Made by a program: the position numbers and the translations under genes | Shown: in pieces, positions 48,119-55,307 of the stretch | How the letters are laid out: each line of letters begins with the position of its first letter | How positions within the stretch are numbered: position 1 is the first letter of the stretch | The notes under the pieces: model-generated | Database searches by the model: none | Told to the model about the DNA's origin: nothing | What the model saw: only the letters and a program-made list of their open reading frames with translations | Source: Chloroflexota bacterium | GTDB lineage: Bacteria; Chloroflexota; Anaerolineae; UBA4142 | Reading direction: 5' to 3' | NCBI GenBank assembly: GCA_016208315.1 | Contig: JACQYF010000125.1 | Location: forward strand, 62,001 to 126,000 | Length of the DNA stretch: 64,000 nucleotides

Positions 48119-48805
48119 TCACGCTTGTTTGACAGTCAGGTCCTTGTCTTCCATTTCCCAGGCGTGGTCTAGGGTGTGAAAGGCGGTGTGGCGTATCAGG
48201 AACCGGAGCGGCCATTTCGCCATCTTGCCAGCCATCTTGCCCTGTGAGTGGTAGTCCCGTATTGCGTGGCAATAGGCGTCGCGATGCGCTTTCAGCCCCT
48301 TGCCAGTCAGCATCGCATCGTCGGGCGTGAGTACTCCGATCATCTTCGCCCAATCCTGCTCCGCGTAAAGCGTATGACGGACGATACGGTCTCGATCACG
48401 CCCTCCCCCTCGCGGACCCCTCTGCATCTCAGCGGACACCCGCCGGCGCACATCATCGAAAAACGCCCAGCACGCCTGCATCAGCGTCAGCTCACGTTCC
48501 AATTCCTCACCCGACATATCCCGCTTGTCGATGCTCGAAAACGCGAACGAGATGCCCCAGAAGTCAGTTGAGCCCGTTCCTGGATACTGTTCGACCACCT
48601 TGACGTTCTTGGTGGTGTCAAACTCCGCGTCCATTTCAGCCAGCTTTGCCACCTGTGAATATCGCGGAATATAGGAACGTAGCCGTTTGATTGCGTCCTC
48701 ACTGGTCTTCGCCCCGCGCTCGAGCCCGGGCCAATCAGGTGCCACCGCCACCACCTTCTTGCCCTTCGGTCCGATTTCCAGCGTCACTCGAGTATGTTTA
48801 GCCAC
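48119..48805 (-). CDS. Protein of unknown function, DinB-like C-terminus, cassette 7
   Basis: I chose the GTG at 48805 (VAKHTRVTLEIG, 228 residues) because GGAGGAAAC stands directly before it; upstream ATGs at 48835 and 48853 have no such site. The N-terminal ~60 residues look like a small beta-sheet domain with a polar motif (D-W-P-G-L-E-R-G). The C-terminus ends R-H-T-A-F-H-T-L-D-H-A-W-E-M-E-D, which resembles the last helix of DinB-like four-helix proteins with metal-binding histidines. I do not recognise a specific family. Confidence 0.65.
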   Translation of the reverse strand: MAKHTRVTLEIGPKGKKVVAVAPDWPGLERGAKTSEDAIKRLRSYIPRYSQVAKLAEMDAEFDTTKNVKVVEQYPGTGSTDFWGISFAFSSIDKRDMSGEELERELTLMQACWAFFDDVRRRVSAEMQRGPRGGGRDRDRIVRHTLYAEQDWAKMIGVLTPDDAMLTGKGLKAHRDAYCHAIRDYHSQGKMAGKMAKWPLRFLIRHTAFHTLDHAWEMEDKDLTVKQA

Positions 48806-48891
48806 GTTTCCTCCGATCACAATGGTTCCTGCCATTATCGCGATTCGCCACATCTCAATCGAAGAGGAAGATCAAGCACCTTGCCGCCACC

Positions 48892-49021
48892 GCCCAACGG
48901 TTTGCGTTACCTGCGGGTGGGCGGGACGAGACAACGCCGCTTTGACGGAACCAACTTCGAGCCAAGAAAAATGCTCAAAAACTCGGCGACTCCCACCAGT
49001 CGGATGCACACATTGTTGGGC
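48892..49021 (-). other. attC site (cassette 6), 130 bp
   Basis: The minus-strand R'' GCCCAAC (49015-49021) and R' GTTGGGC (48892-48898) flank a long imperfect hairpin with ctcccaccagtcgg and ggtgggcggg arms. The R'' region is complementary to the first 13 bases of cassette 6. It is closely similar to the attC sites at 50832 and 51822 (family A). Confidence 0.9.
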
Positions 49022-49126
49022 AACCACGAACCTGCCAGAACGCTGGCTATTAAAAAGGCGCAAAGCCTTACTGACAAACTCGCACCGTGACGACTTTGCG
49101 AACGATAAGCATGATGTCATCTCCTT

Positions 49127-49678
49127 TTATTTGCGCATATTTTTATAGTGCAATTCTACAACGCCTGAGCGAAACGTTTTTGATCCGACGAGTTCCAATG
49201 TAAGATTCTTGCCCGATTCGAACAAGCGGGGACCTTTTCCCGCAACGATCGGCTGAATGAGAAAACGATACTCATCGATCAGACCAGACTGAGCGAGTTG
49301 CGATGCAATGTTCAACCCGCCGACGGAAATATTTTTGCCCGGCAGTTGTTTCAGTTTCACGATCTCTTCTTGAAGGTTTGAACGCAGAAGCGTTGTGTTG
49401 TTCCACTCCACGCTCTTCAATGTTGTGGAAAAGACGATCTTCGGTATCGAATCAAACGTGCGGGCAAATTCGTTGGTCGCTTTTGATTCCGATTGATTCA
49501 TTGCGACATCGTGCCAGTACGGATACATCAGGTGATAAGTGTTGCGCCCGAAAATTTCAATGTCTGAATCCCGCAGGAGCCCGGTAAAGTACTCGTGCAG
49601 TTCGTCGTCGGCGACTACCGATTCATGTCCGCAGCAGCCGTCAACGGTGATATTGATGGCAAAGACAACGTTTCTCAT
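49127..49678 (-). CDS. Dihydrofolate-reductase-fold (RibD C-terminal-like) protein, cassette 6
   Basis: This is a 183-residue protein with an AAGGAG ribosome-binding site upstream of ATG at 49678. It shows A-I-N-I-T-V-D-G-C-C-G-H-E, I-E-I-F-G-R-N-T-Y-H and I-S-V-G-G-L-N-I-A-S. The family reduces pterins or related molecules with NADPH. The usual S-L-D-G start motif is T-V-D-G here. It is AT-rich compared with the chromosomal genes, which fits acquisition as a cassette. A link to antifolate resistance is not shown by the sequence. Confidence 0.86.
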   Translation of the reverse strand: MRNVVFAINITVDGCCGHESVVADDELHEYFTGLLRDSDIEIFGRNTYHLMYPYWHDVAMNQSESKATNEFARTFDSIPKIVFSTTLKSVEWNNTTLLRSNLQEEIVKLKQLPGKNISVGGLNIASQLAQSGLIDEYRFLIQPIVAGKGPRLFESGKNLTLELVGSKTFRSGVVELHYKNMRK

Positions 49679-49765
49679 TTTTTGTTTTCTCCTTGTTATG
49701 GCATATCCAGAAATTCCTCAATCATCGCAACAGTCATTTCGGGAAGTTTGCTTCCTTAAGTGGTT

Positions 49766-49890
49766 GCCCAACGCCTCCGGTTCAGCCGATTGCGGCTGGG
49801 CAAGGCCAGTTGCATTATACACCAACTTTGCCAGCAAGAAATGATTGAAAAAACGGGCGGTAGCAAGTCGGCTGCAATGAGTTGTTAGGC
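49766..49890 (-). other. attC site (cassette 5), 125 bp
   Basis: On the minus strand, R'' is GCCTAAC (49884-49890) and R' is GTTGGGC (49766-49772). The inner arms ttcagccg and aagtcggctgcaa are shared with the attC at 51534-51625 (family B). Its R'' does not extend pairing to the first bases of the cassette that holds the SRPBCC gene, unlike the other six sites, so an attC may have been lost to the right of it. Confidence 0.85.
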
Positions 49891-50261
49891 CGCTTTTTGT
49901 TTTATGCCACTTACTCATCATAAACAAACTCTTGTAAAGCATCGCTACTTCACTCCAACAATAATTTTCAACCAGCTGGTTCATTGGGCGATATAATGAA
50001 AAACCCCGACGTAGGTCGAGGCTTTTCTTGCTTCTTGGGGCATCTTAAGAGGGATGAGCGGGAATTTATAAGGGTGCAAAGCGCTGGTGCGGATGTCTTG
50101 TTCGGATATTTCCGAACCGAACTGACTGGGTTCGGCGGGCGGAATTCCCCCACCCCTTTCCGCCCCCCTCGCCTTGCCTGTCCGACCGAAACTGAAAAAG
50201 TGAAGGCGGGAACCGGAGCGGAAAGGAGGATTTCAAGTTTTTCTTTGGCGACAAATGCTTT
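49891..50261. other. Gene-less 371-bp stretch, possible remnant of a fused cassette
   Basis: I find no convincing gene on either strand. It holds a terminator-like hairpin (49998-50027) and a GC-rich part (50130-50230). Because the attC on its left does not match the start of the cassette on its right, this stretch may be what is left of a second cassette. Confidence 0.45.
49998..50027 (-). terminator. Rho-independent terminator-like hairpin
   Basis: A 7-bp stem (CCTCGAC / GTCGGGG, one G-T pair) with a CTAC loop is followed by five T residues on the minus strand. It would end transcripts coming from the SRPBCC gene and would isolate downstream cassettes from an upstream promoter. Confidence 0.6.
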
Positions 50262-50714
50262 CTATTTCTCTGCCAGTTCCTTGAGTTTCCGCAAAGCTTC
50301 CGGCCACATTTCGTTGAACATTTGGACATGCTCATCTTCTACGTCCGTATCCACGAGCACTTCGGTGGCTCCGTCCTTGTCATTAAACGTGTAATTTTCA
50401 AAGGCCGGCGCCCACTTTCTGGCCGCTTCGCTCGTGGTATCCTCAACCCCGTTTTGCACGATACCCAGATGTTCTATGGAAATAAACTCATACGGTTTGT
50501 TTTCAGCGATCCGACTGACCATGCCGCCTTCCTCACCCGTGTTTGGGTCAGGGCCAAGAAAAAGTATTTTGGACCCTTTCTCCCAGCTCCCTTTGTAATA
50601 CGACCCTTCATTAAATGCCTTCGTCCACTCTCGATAGGGCAGATCATCTAGCATCGCATGCCAGACTTTATCTTTTGGCGCATTGATCAGCGTTGAAAAA
50701 TGTATTTTTTGCAT
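50262..50714 (-). CDS. SRPBCC-domain protein (AHSA1/START-like), cassette 5
   Basis: This is a 150-residue protein with AAGGAG before ATG at 50714. It has the family pattern: an N-terminal strand with I-N-A-P-K-D-K-V-W-H-A-M, a central W-x-x-G-S-K-I-L-F-L-G-P, and a long C-terminal helix (F-N-E-M-W-P-E-A-L-R-K-L-K-E-L). The fold binds hydrophobic ligands; the ligand is unknown. It is lysine-rich and AT-rich relative to the chromosome. Confidence 0.85.
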   Translation of the reverse strand: MQKIHFSTLINAPKDKVWHAMLDDLPYREWTKAFNEGSYYKGSWEKGSKILFLGPDPNTGEEGGMVSRIAENKPYEFISIEHLGIVQNGVEDTTSEAARKWAPAFENYTFNDKDGATEVLVDTDVEDEHVQMFNEMWPEALRKLKELAEK

Positions 50715-50831
50715 AATAGTCTCCTTACCATTCCTTTCTGTAAGAACATCGAACTGAAAGATGATTGATTATAGAACATATTTTCTATTTTGTCAAGACG
50801 AGAAAACCACTTTTTTCGAACTTGGCGAAGC

Positions 50832-50961
50832 GCCCAACGGCTGGCGTTACCCGCTGGTGGGTGGGGCGAGACAACGCTATTTTGACGGAAACAACTCCAA
50901 GCCACGCAAACTGCCTGAAAACGCGCAGACTCCCACCAGTCGGGTGCACGCTGTGTTGGGC
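50832..50961 (-). other. attC site (cassette 4), 130 bp
   Basis: The minus-strand R'' GCCCAAC (50955-50961) and R' GTTGGGC (50832-50838) frame a hairpin of family A (ctcccaccagtcgg / cgctggtgggtgg). The R'' region is complementary to the first 12 bases of cassette 4. Plus-strand open frames here are by-products of the palindrome. Confidence 0.9.
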
Positions 50962-51533
50962 GCACTCACTGAACGCCAACGGATTTGACGAATAACGAAC
51001 ACCAAAGCCAACTTAACAAGATTCTATTCATAACGAAAACTTTGGCAATGACCAAAAAGATCATGACGGACCAAGACGCTTGCTAAACAGAATCACCGAC
51101 TGCGTAAACAACCAACCTCGCAGAGGGACGAAACTTTACCAAAAAAGCTGAATGAAACCTAACGAAACATTTGCCAATGAAAGTTAACGTGACTTGGCAA
51201 CCTCTTCTCACCAAAACCCGACATTGCCGACCAAACCAATTGAAACTTTTAAAAACCTTGACTAATCAAAACCCTTGATAGCAAAAGGGAAGATAACTGG
51301 CTTGTAAGATTCCTGAACGTTACAGAACGAAGCATTTGTGGTGCATGGAAGCTTGCCTATCGCAATTCAACACAGTTTGCGCCACAATTGCGGACGACCA
51401 AGAGACAACAACGTGGAACCCTGAAGCACACGCTGCACCCAGCAATGAATAGATGAATGCTCAGGTACTCGCATGGGTGCATGGTGTGCGGTTATTCAAA
51501 AGCGAGTCTCGCGCTCTTAACACCTACCAGTGC
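50962..51533 (-). other. Integron cassette 4 without a recognisable gene
   Basis: These 572 bases are AT-rich and bounded by matching cassette ends. No open frame of 60 codons exists on either strand. The best minus-strand candidate is a 41-codon frame (51357-51482) with six cysteines and no clear ribosome-binding site. The plus strand is rich in aac/aaac units. It could encode a small RNA or tiny peptide, or carry a promoter. Confidence 0.6.
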
Positions 51534-51625
51534 GCCCAACGGTCTGCGTTTCAGCCGCTTTCGATTATCGGAACAGCGCGACTAAAAAGCGGTGAAAGAA
51601 AGTCGGCTGCAAACGCTTGTTAGGC
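51534..51625 (-). other. attC site (cassette 3), 92 bp
   Basis: On the minus strand, R'' is GCCTAAC (51619-51625) and R' is GTTGGGC (51534-51540). The arms ttcagccgcttt and aaagtcggctg are shared with the attC at 49766 (family B). The R'' region pairs with the first 10 bases of cassette 3 and also contains the stop codon of its gene. Confidence 0.88.
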
Positions 51626-51802
51626 GGCGGCCTTGTAGGACAAGGCGTACACACACCGAGACTCATCCCCTTCGCACCCACACGGACACGAATGCTCGTC
51701 ATCGTCTTCGTTCCATCCGCATGAAGGACAATACCACATGCCGGTTTCTTCTTGCTGCCTGAGTCCAAAGTCACACACAGGACATCCCATCGGATCACTC
51801 AT
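51620..51802 (-). CDS. Small zinc-ribbon protein, cassette 3
   Basis: This is a 60-residue protein with a strong GGAGG site before ATG at 51802. It carries C-P-V-C, C-P-S-C-G-W and C-P-C-G-C, enough cysteines for one or two zinc sites. The last codons (A-A-A-stop) lie within the attC, so the recombination site supplies the end of the protein. Function is unknown; such small ribbons often bind nucleic acid or protein partners. Confidence 0.75.
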   Translation of the reverse strand: MSDPMGCPVCDFGLRQQEETGMWYCPSCGWNEDDDEHSCPCGCEGDESRCVYALSYKAAA

Positions 51803-51821
51803 GTTTAACCTCCACGAAGCC

Positions 51822-51950
51822 GCCTAACGGTTTGCGTTACCTGCGTGTGGGCGGGCGTGGACAATGTTTGGGAGCAGAAAAAACTCAAAGCCAGAAAAAT
51901 GATTGTAAACTGCGCAGACTCCCACACGTCAGGTGCACGCTTTGTTAGCC
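51822..51950 (-). other. attC site (cassette 2), 129 bp
   Basis: On the minus strand, R'' is GGCTAAC (51944-51950) and R' is GTTAGGC (51822-51828). It belongs to family A (gactcccacacgtcagg / cctgcgtgtgggc arms). R'' deviates from the common RYYYAAC, but cassette 2 begins with the matching deviant TTAGCC, so pairing over 10 bases is kept. Confidence 0.88.
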
Positions 51951-51956
51951 CGCACC

Positions 51957-52391
51957 CTATTGTTCTTGTATCTTTTCCATTGTCACACGCAAGAAGCACC
52001 GTTCTTCTGCGTTTGCGTGTTTGGATTCACTCAGCCTGCGCCTGCCGCAGGGGATGCCAATCGCGGCAGACAATCCAGTGAGGAGAAATGCCACGTCATA
52101 AGGAATCCACGTAAAAAGTTCCAACAGGGCGACCGTCAACACCAGGATACTGGCGCGCGCTGGCTCACGCGAGAAATAAAGCATCAATGCACCGAGTACC
52201 AACCAAGCCAGCGTTGCGGGAAGGTTCGCAACATTCAACGCAGTGACTGTAACTTGATCAGCAGAATAAGACTGAGGAAGCACCGTAGCCGCCCCAAACT
52301 CAGGACTGAAAACCGCTACGACCACATTCATCACCCCTAAAAGCAGATAAAACGCGCCAACGAGGCGTAACCACCATTGCATCTTTTTCAT
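51957..52391 (-). CDS. Small four-helix membrane protein, cassette 2
   Basis: This is a 144-residue protein with AAAGGAGA upstream of ATG at 52391. It has four hydrophobic segments (starting W-L-R-L-V-G-A-F-Y-L-L-L-G) and a charged C-terminal tail that ends just before the attC. The pattern resembles small uncharacterised integral membrane proteins of about 130-150 residues. No function is recognised. Confidence 0.7.
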   Translation of the reverse strand: MKKMQWWLRLVGAFYLLLGVMNVVVAVFSPEFGAATVLPQSYSADQVTVTALNVANLPATLAWLVLGALMLYFSREPARASILVLTVALLELFTWIPYDVAFLLTGLSAAIGIPCGRRRLSESKHANAEERCFLRVTMEKIQEQ

Positions 52392-52498
52392 GATTGCATT
52401 CTCCTTTAGAAGTTCGTTTACTCGCAGGAGGTCGCGTTGCGAGCCACGCGTTTCGGATGGGAAATCATTGCATCCAAGTTCCTAACAATTGAAGAGCG

Positions 52499-52590
52499 GG
52501 CTAACGGCTTGCGTTAGGCGCTCGGCGGATTGCGCCAGCCACCCATGAATTCGGGAGGCGTAGCCGAGTCGCCTGCACGCTGTGTTGGGC
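52499..52590 (-). other. attC site (cassette 1), 92 bp
   Basis: The minus-strand R'' GCCCAAC (52584-52590) and R' GTTAGCC (52499-52505) flank a GC-rich hairpin. The R'' region is complementary to the first 10 bases of cassette 1 next to attI. The R' bases belong to the start of cassette 2 and match that cassette's own R''. Confidence 0.88.
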
Positions 52591-52728
52591 GGCGTATAAG
52601 TGAACCCACAACCTGAAAACCCGTGCTTGACCCGCCGCCATTGCGATCTGGCACGCTGACTTGCTCTGAACTTTACCGAGATGCGCTCTGCCGGTCAATC
52701 TCAACCGTGTCATCCCTATATCGAACTC

Positions 52729-53190
52729 TCACAACGGTCGCAGCCGGATAACGGGAATCTTTCTGGCGGTCGAATCCTGATAGGCATCCACCAATCCATA
52801 AGGGAACTGACTTAACAACGCGATGCGCGCATCTTCATCCTGGACTTCCTCGGCCATGTATTCTCGTCGCCACCAGAATATTTCGACGTTGACCTTCGGA
52901 TTGCTTTTCAGGTTCAAGTACCACATGGGGTGTTTATCGTGGCCTGCCTGATGGGCGGAGATGATAAAGTCCTGGCCTTGCCGGAAATAAAGGGCGGGCC
53001 ACATGCGGGGCTTGCCGGTCTTCCGTCCCGTCGTGGTGAGGAGAAGGAACTTTATGCCAATGGCATAGTAAGGCAGAAGCAATGGCCACCCGCCATAATG
53101 GATGACTGGAACAGCCACTTTCTGAAGTCCTTTTTGTAGGATCGCCCAACGCAAAACGCGAACAATGAGGTTGTTTTTAGATAGTTTCAT
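52729..53190 (-). CDS. Deazaflavin (F420)-dependent nitroreductase-like protein, cassette 1
   Basis: This is a 153-residue protein of the Ddn/FGD-like split-beta-barrel family, which uses reduced F420 (or a flavin) to reduce quinones and nitro compounds. Family motifs are L-L-L-T-T-T-G-R-K-T-G-K-P-R, then P-M-W-Y-L-N-L-K-S-N-P-K-V-N-V and I-P-V-I-R-L at the end. It is the cassette nearest attI, so it was probably the last captured and would be the best expressed from an attI-side promoter. Confidence 0.87.
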   Translation of the reverse strand: MKLSKNNLIVRVLRWAILQKGLQKVAVPVIHYGGWPLLLPYYAIGIKFLLLTTTGRKTGKPRMWPALYFRQGQDFIISAHQAGHDKHPMWYLNLKSNPKVNVEIFWWRREYMAEEVQDEDARIALLSQFPYGLVDAYQDSTARKIPVIRLRPL

Positions 53191-53209
53191 GACTTTTTCC
53201 TATGCCTGG

Positions 53210-53308
53210 TTAAGGTTTGGCCGACGGGGGAAACGCATCGCATTTTGCTATCCGCGCGACGATTTTGCCCATTTTCTTCAGCGTCCATTTGGATATGTTC
53301 TTCACCAT
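53210..53308 (-). CDS. Possible 32-residue basic peptide at the start of cassette 1
   Basis: ATG at 53308 follows GAAGAGATAG. The frame reads M-V-K-N-I-S-K-W-T-L-K-K-M-G-K-I and ends 20 bases before the nitroreductase-like gene. It could be a leader peptide or chance. No family is recognised. Confidence 0.25.
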   Translation of the reverse strand: MVKNISKWTLKKMGKIVARIAKCDAFPPSAKP

Positions 53309-53363
53309 TTTCACTATCTCTTCCACGTTTCTTGCAGGCTAGACACGATTTCTAGAGTGTGCC

Positions 53364-53430
53364 GCCCAACTATGTATTAGACGGCAACTTGCTGTATAAT
53401 ATCCTTGTCAAGGATATTATACAGCAAGCA
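53364..53430 (-). other. Putative attI site with core GTTGGGC
   Basis: The minus-strand core GTTGGGC (53364-53370) sits exactly where cassette 1 begins, 116 bases from the integrase start codon. The bases on its right up to about 53430 would hold the integrase-binding part, and these contain the 41-nt palindrome. The right boundary is a guess by analogy with known attI sites of about 65 bases. Confidence 0.7.
53388..53428. promoter_or_regulatory. Perfect 41-nt palindrome with TATAAT on both strands (putative intI/cassette control region)
   Basis: Two exact 20-base arms (53388-53407 and 53409-53428) are separated by one T. Each arm contains TATAAT, so a -10 box faces inward on each strand. 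On the minus strand GCGACA lies 18 bases upstream of TATAAT, a plausible cassette promoter; on the plus strand the -35 is weak. The arms could also be an operator or a transcript hairpin. It does not have the CTGT-N8-ACAG spacing of a proteobacterial LexA box. Confidence 0.65.
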
Positions 53431-53485
53431 ACATTGAATTGTCGCACCTACAATACATCAGGTTTTTGTTTTTTGCAATAACTTT

Positions 53486-54481
53486 ATGGAAACAAATGCT
53501 ATGGAAAACCAGCCCACCGCCACCGCTCCTAAACCTCCAAAACTCCTCGACCAGGTTAGCGACGCCATCAAGGCATTGCATTACTCGTCCCGCACCGGCG
53601 AGACCTATGCCTACTGGATCAAGCAATTCATCTTTTTCCACAAAAAGCGTCATCCCAGCGAAATGCGGGAACCTGAAATCACGGCTTTTCTGGTTCATTT
53701 AGCACAAGACAAAAATTTCTCGTCGTCCACTCAGACCCAAGCCCTAAGCTCCTTGCTCTTCCTTTATCGGCATGTTCTCAAAATCAAATTAGCGGAAATC
53801 GAAATCCCTCGCGCAAAAAAGGTGGAACGCGTTCCGGTCGTTCTTAGCCGCGCGCAAGTTCAAAAAGTTCTCGCTCAAATGACGGGAGTTACCAAACTGA
53901 TGACCCAATTGCTCTACGGTGGAGGATTGCGTCTTAACGAATGTCTCCAATTGCGCGTTAAAGGCATCGATTTTGATTATCGCCAGCTAGTCATTCGCGA
54001 TCCCAAAGGTGGGCGGGATCGCTTTACCATTCTGCCAGTCACCGTGATTGAACCGCTCAAGGAGCACCTGGCTTGGGTCAAACGCCAGCATCAGCAAGAC
54101 CTGGCCAGAGGCTATGGCGCAGTGCATCTGCCCTTTGCGCTGGCTGAAAAATACCCGAATGCCCCGTGTGAGTGGGCATGGCAATACGTTTTTCCGTCTG
54201 CGCGGCTGGCGTTTGATCCCCAAACTAAAACAGCGCGCCGCTGGTATACTAGTGAAACCACCTTGCAAAGGGCCATCAAGTCTGCCGCTAACAAAGCCGG
54301 CATCGACAAAGTGATTGGTCCTCACACTTTTCGTCACTGCTTCGCCACTCATCTGCTTGAATCTGGTTATGACATTCGAACCGTGCAAGAGTTATTGGGT
54401 CACAAAGATGTCAAGACGACGATGATCTACACGCACGTCTTGAATCGTGGCGGGCTTGCCGTTCGCAGTCCACTCGATTGA
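53486..54481 (+). CDS. intI: Integron integrase (tyrosine recombinase)
   Basis: This is a 331-residue enzyme that inserts and excises gene cassettes by recombination between attI and single-stranded folded attC sites. All catalytic residues are present: R149 (G-G-L-R-L-N-E), K174, H280-x-x-R283 (H-T-F-R-H), H306 (L-L-G-H-K-D) and Y315 (M-I-Y-T-H-V). Residues ~205-238 form the extra patch found in integron integrases but not in XerC/D ([14 protein letters not shown] and W-A-W-Q-Y-V-F-P-S). ATG at 53486 is used; a second ATG lies five codons on. The gene is the only clearly rightward chromosomal-type gene of the window and is divergent from the cassettes. It is followed by a terminator. It is intact, so the system may be active. 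Confidence 0.95.
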   Translation: METNAMENQPTATAPKPPKLLDQVSDAIKALHYSSRTGETYAYWIKQFIFFHKKRHPSEMREPEITAFLVHLAQDKNFSSSTQTQALSSLLFLYRHVLKIKLAEIEIPRAKKVERVPVVLSRAQVQKVLAQMTGVTKLMTQLLYGGGLRLNECLQLRVKGIDFDYRQLVIRDPKGGRDRFTILPVTVIEPLKEHLAWVKRQHQQDLARGYGAVHLPFALAEKYPNAPCEWAWQYVFPSARLAFDPQTKTARRWYTSETTLQRAIKSAANKAGIDKVIGPHTFRHCFATHLLESGYDIRTVQELLGHKDVKTTMIYTHVLNRGGLAVRSPLD

Positions 54482-54513
54482 GCCAGTGTCCACAGTGGCA
54501 ACGCCATCAACAG

Positions 54514-54549
54514 AAACACCCCCGCTCTTCGATCGAGCGAGGGTGTTTT
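54514..54549. terminator. Bidirectional terminator between intI and rlmB
   Basis: The stem AACACCC...GGGTGTT with inner GCTC/GAGC pairs has A-rich and T-rich flanks, so it can stop both the rightward intI transcript and the leftward rlmB transcript. Confidence 0.8.
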
Positions 54550-54566
54550 CATCCGAACAAAATCAC

Positions 54567-55307
54567 CTATTGGGCAGACGCCCGCTGCACCTTCACCGCA
54601 TACAACACAATCGAACCCGCCACCGCGACGTTGAGCGATTCGATTTTGCCCCACATGGGGAGCCGGACGAGGAAATCACATTTTTCGGCGACCAGCCGGC
54701 CCAAACCCGACCCTTCGCTGCCCAACACCAAGGTCAGCGCGATAGTGAAATCCGCGCGCGAAAAATCTTGGGCTTCCGGGGTATTCTCCACGCCGATGAC
54801 CCAAACATTCGCGCGCTTGAGTTGTTCGATGGTGCGCGCAAGGTTAGTCACCCGCGCAATCTTTAAATGCTCGACCGCGCCTGCCGACGCCTTGACCACC
54901 GCGGGCGTCACTCCGACCGCGCGCCGTTCGGCGAGGATGACGCCGTGCACGCCGACCGCCTCGGCAGTGCGGAGCAACGTGCCGAGGTTCTGCGGATCCT
55001 GGACCGAATCGAGAATCAAGAGAAATGCTGGCTCGCCGCGCTCTTGCGCGACGGCCAGCAAGTTATCTACCTCGGCATACTCAAATTCCTCGATTTCGGC
55101 GAGAATGCCCTGATGGTGCCGGGTGAGGCGGTCCAGTTCGTCGCGCGGCACCTCGCGCACGCGCACGCCCGCATCATGCGCGAGCGTCATCACTTCGCTG
55201 AGCGCGCCGCGCGCATGAACGCCGCGCGCGATGAGGATTTGCTCGATCCGTCTTTTCGCTCGCAGCGCTTCCAGCACCGCGTGACGGCCATAGAGATAGT
55301 CCGGCAT
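54567..55307 (-). CDS. rlmB: 23S rRNA (guanosine-2'-O)-methyltransferase, RlmB/TrmH (SpoU) family
   Basis: This is a 246-residue SPOUT methyltransferase with an N-terminal L30e-like substrate-binding domain (Y-G-R-H-A-V-L-E-A-L). The three SpoU motifs are D-S-V-Q-D-P-Q-N-L-G-T-L-L-R-T-A-E, L-V-L-G-S-E-G-S-G-L and S-L-N-V-A-V-A-G-S-I. It methylates a guanosine ribose in 23S rRNA in known members. Its ATG directly follows the cysS stop codon. cysS-rlmB is a common gene pair in gram-positive genomes, which supports rlmB over other TrmH paralogs. Confidence 0.88.
   Translation of the reverse strand: MPDYLYGRHAVLEALRAKRRIEQILIARGVHARGALSEVMTLAHDAGVRVREVPRDELDRLTRHHQGILAEIEEFEYAEVDNLLAVAQERGEPAFLLILDSVQDPQNLGTLLRTAEAVGVHGVILAERRAVGVTPAVVKASAGAVEHLKIARVTNLARTIEQLKRANVWVIGVENTPEAQDFSRADFTIALTLVLGSEGSGLGRLVAEKCDFLVRLPMWGKIESLNVAVAGSIVLYAVKVQRASAQ

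Larger units (their letters stand above)
47214..54481. mobile_element. Apparently complete chromosomal integron (intI, attI-like site, about eight cassettes)
   Basis: The integrase gene (53486-54481) reads rightward. An attI-like core (53364-53370) lies on its 5' side. Seven attC sites and eight cassettes extend leftward with genes on the minus strand, the classical divergent integron layout. Six of seven cassettes have an R'' region that is complementary over 8-13 bases to that same cassette's own first bases, as expected if each was once a circle. attC sites belong to three sequence families, each with two or three members. The last cassette (47214-47832) lacks an attC. Base composition in the array varies by cassette and is mostly more AT-rich than the flanks. 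Confidence 0.93.

Noticed and set aside
49984-50394. Plus-strand open frame of 136 codons in cassette 5
   Set aside because: It starts in a terminator hairpin and ends opposite the SRPBCC gene, with no ribosome-binding site or family pattern.
50761-50995. Plus-strand frames of 75-76 codons within an attC site
   Set aside because: They are produced by the attC palindrome (similar frames appear in the related attC at 48794-49148) and have no cassette-like position.
53388-53428. LexA box controlling intI
   Set aside because: The palindrome has CTGT and ACAG but far apart, not with the 8-base spacing of proteobacterial LexA sites, and it is not the known gram-positive type. A different regulator or none is more likely.
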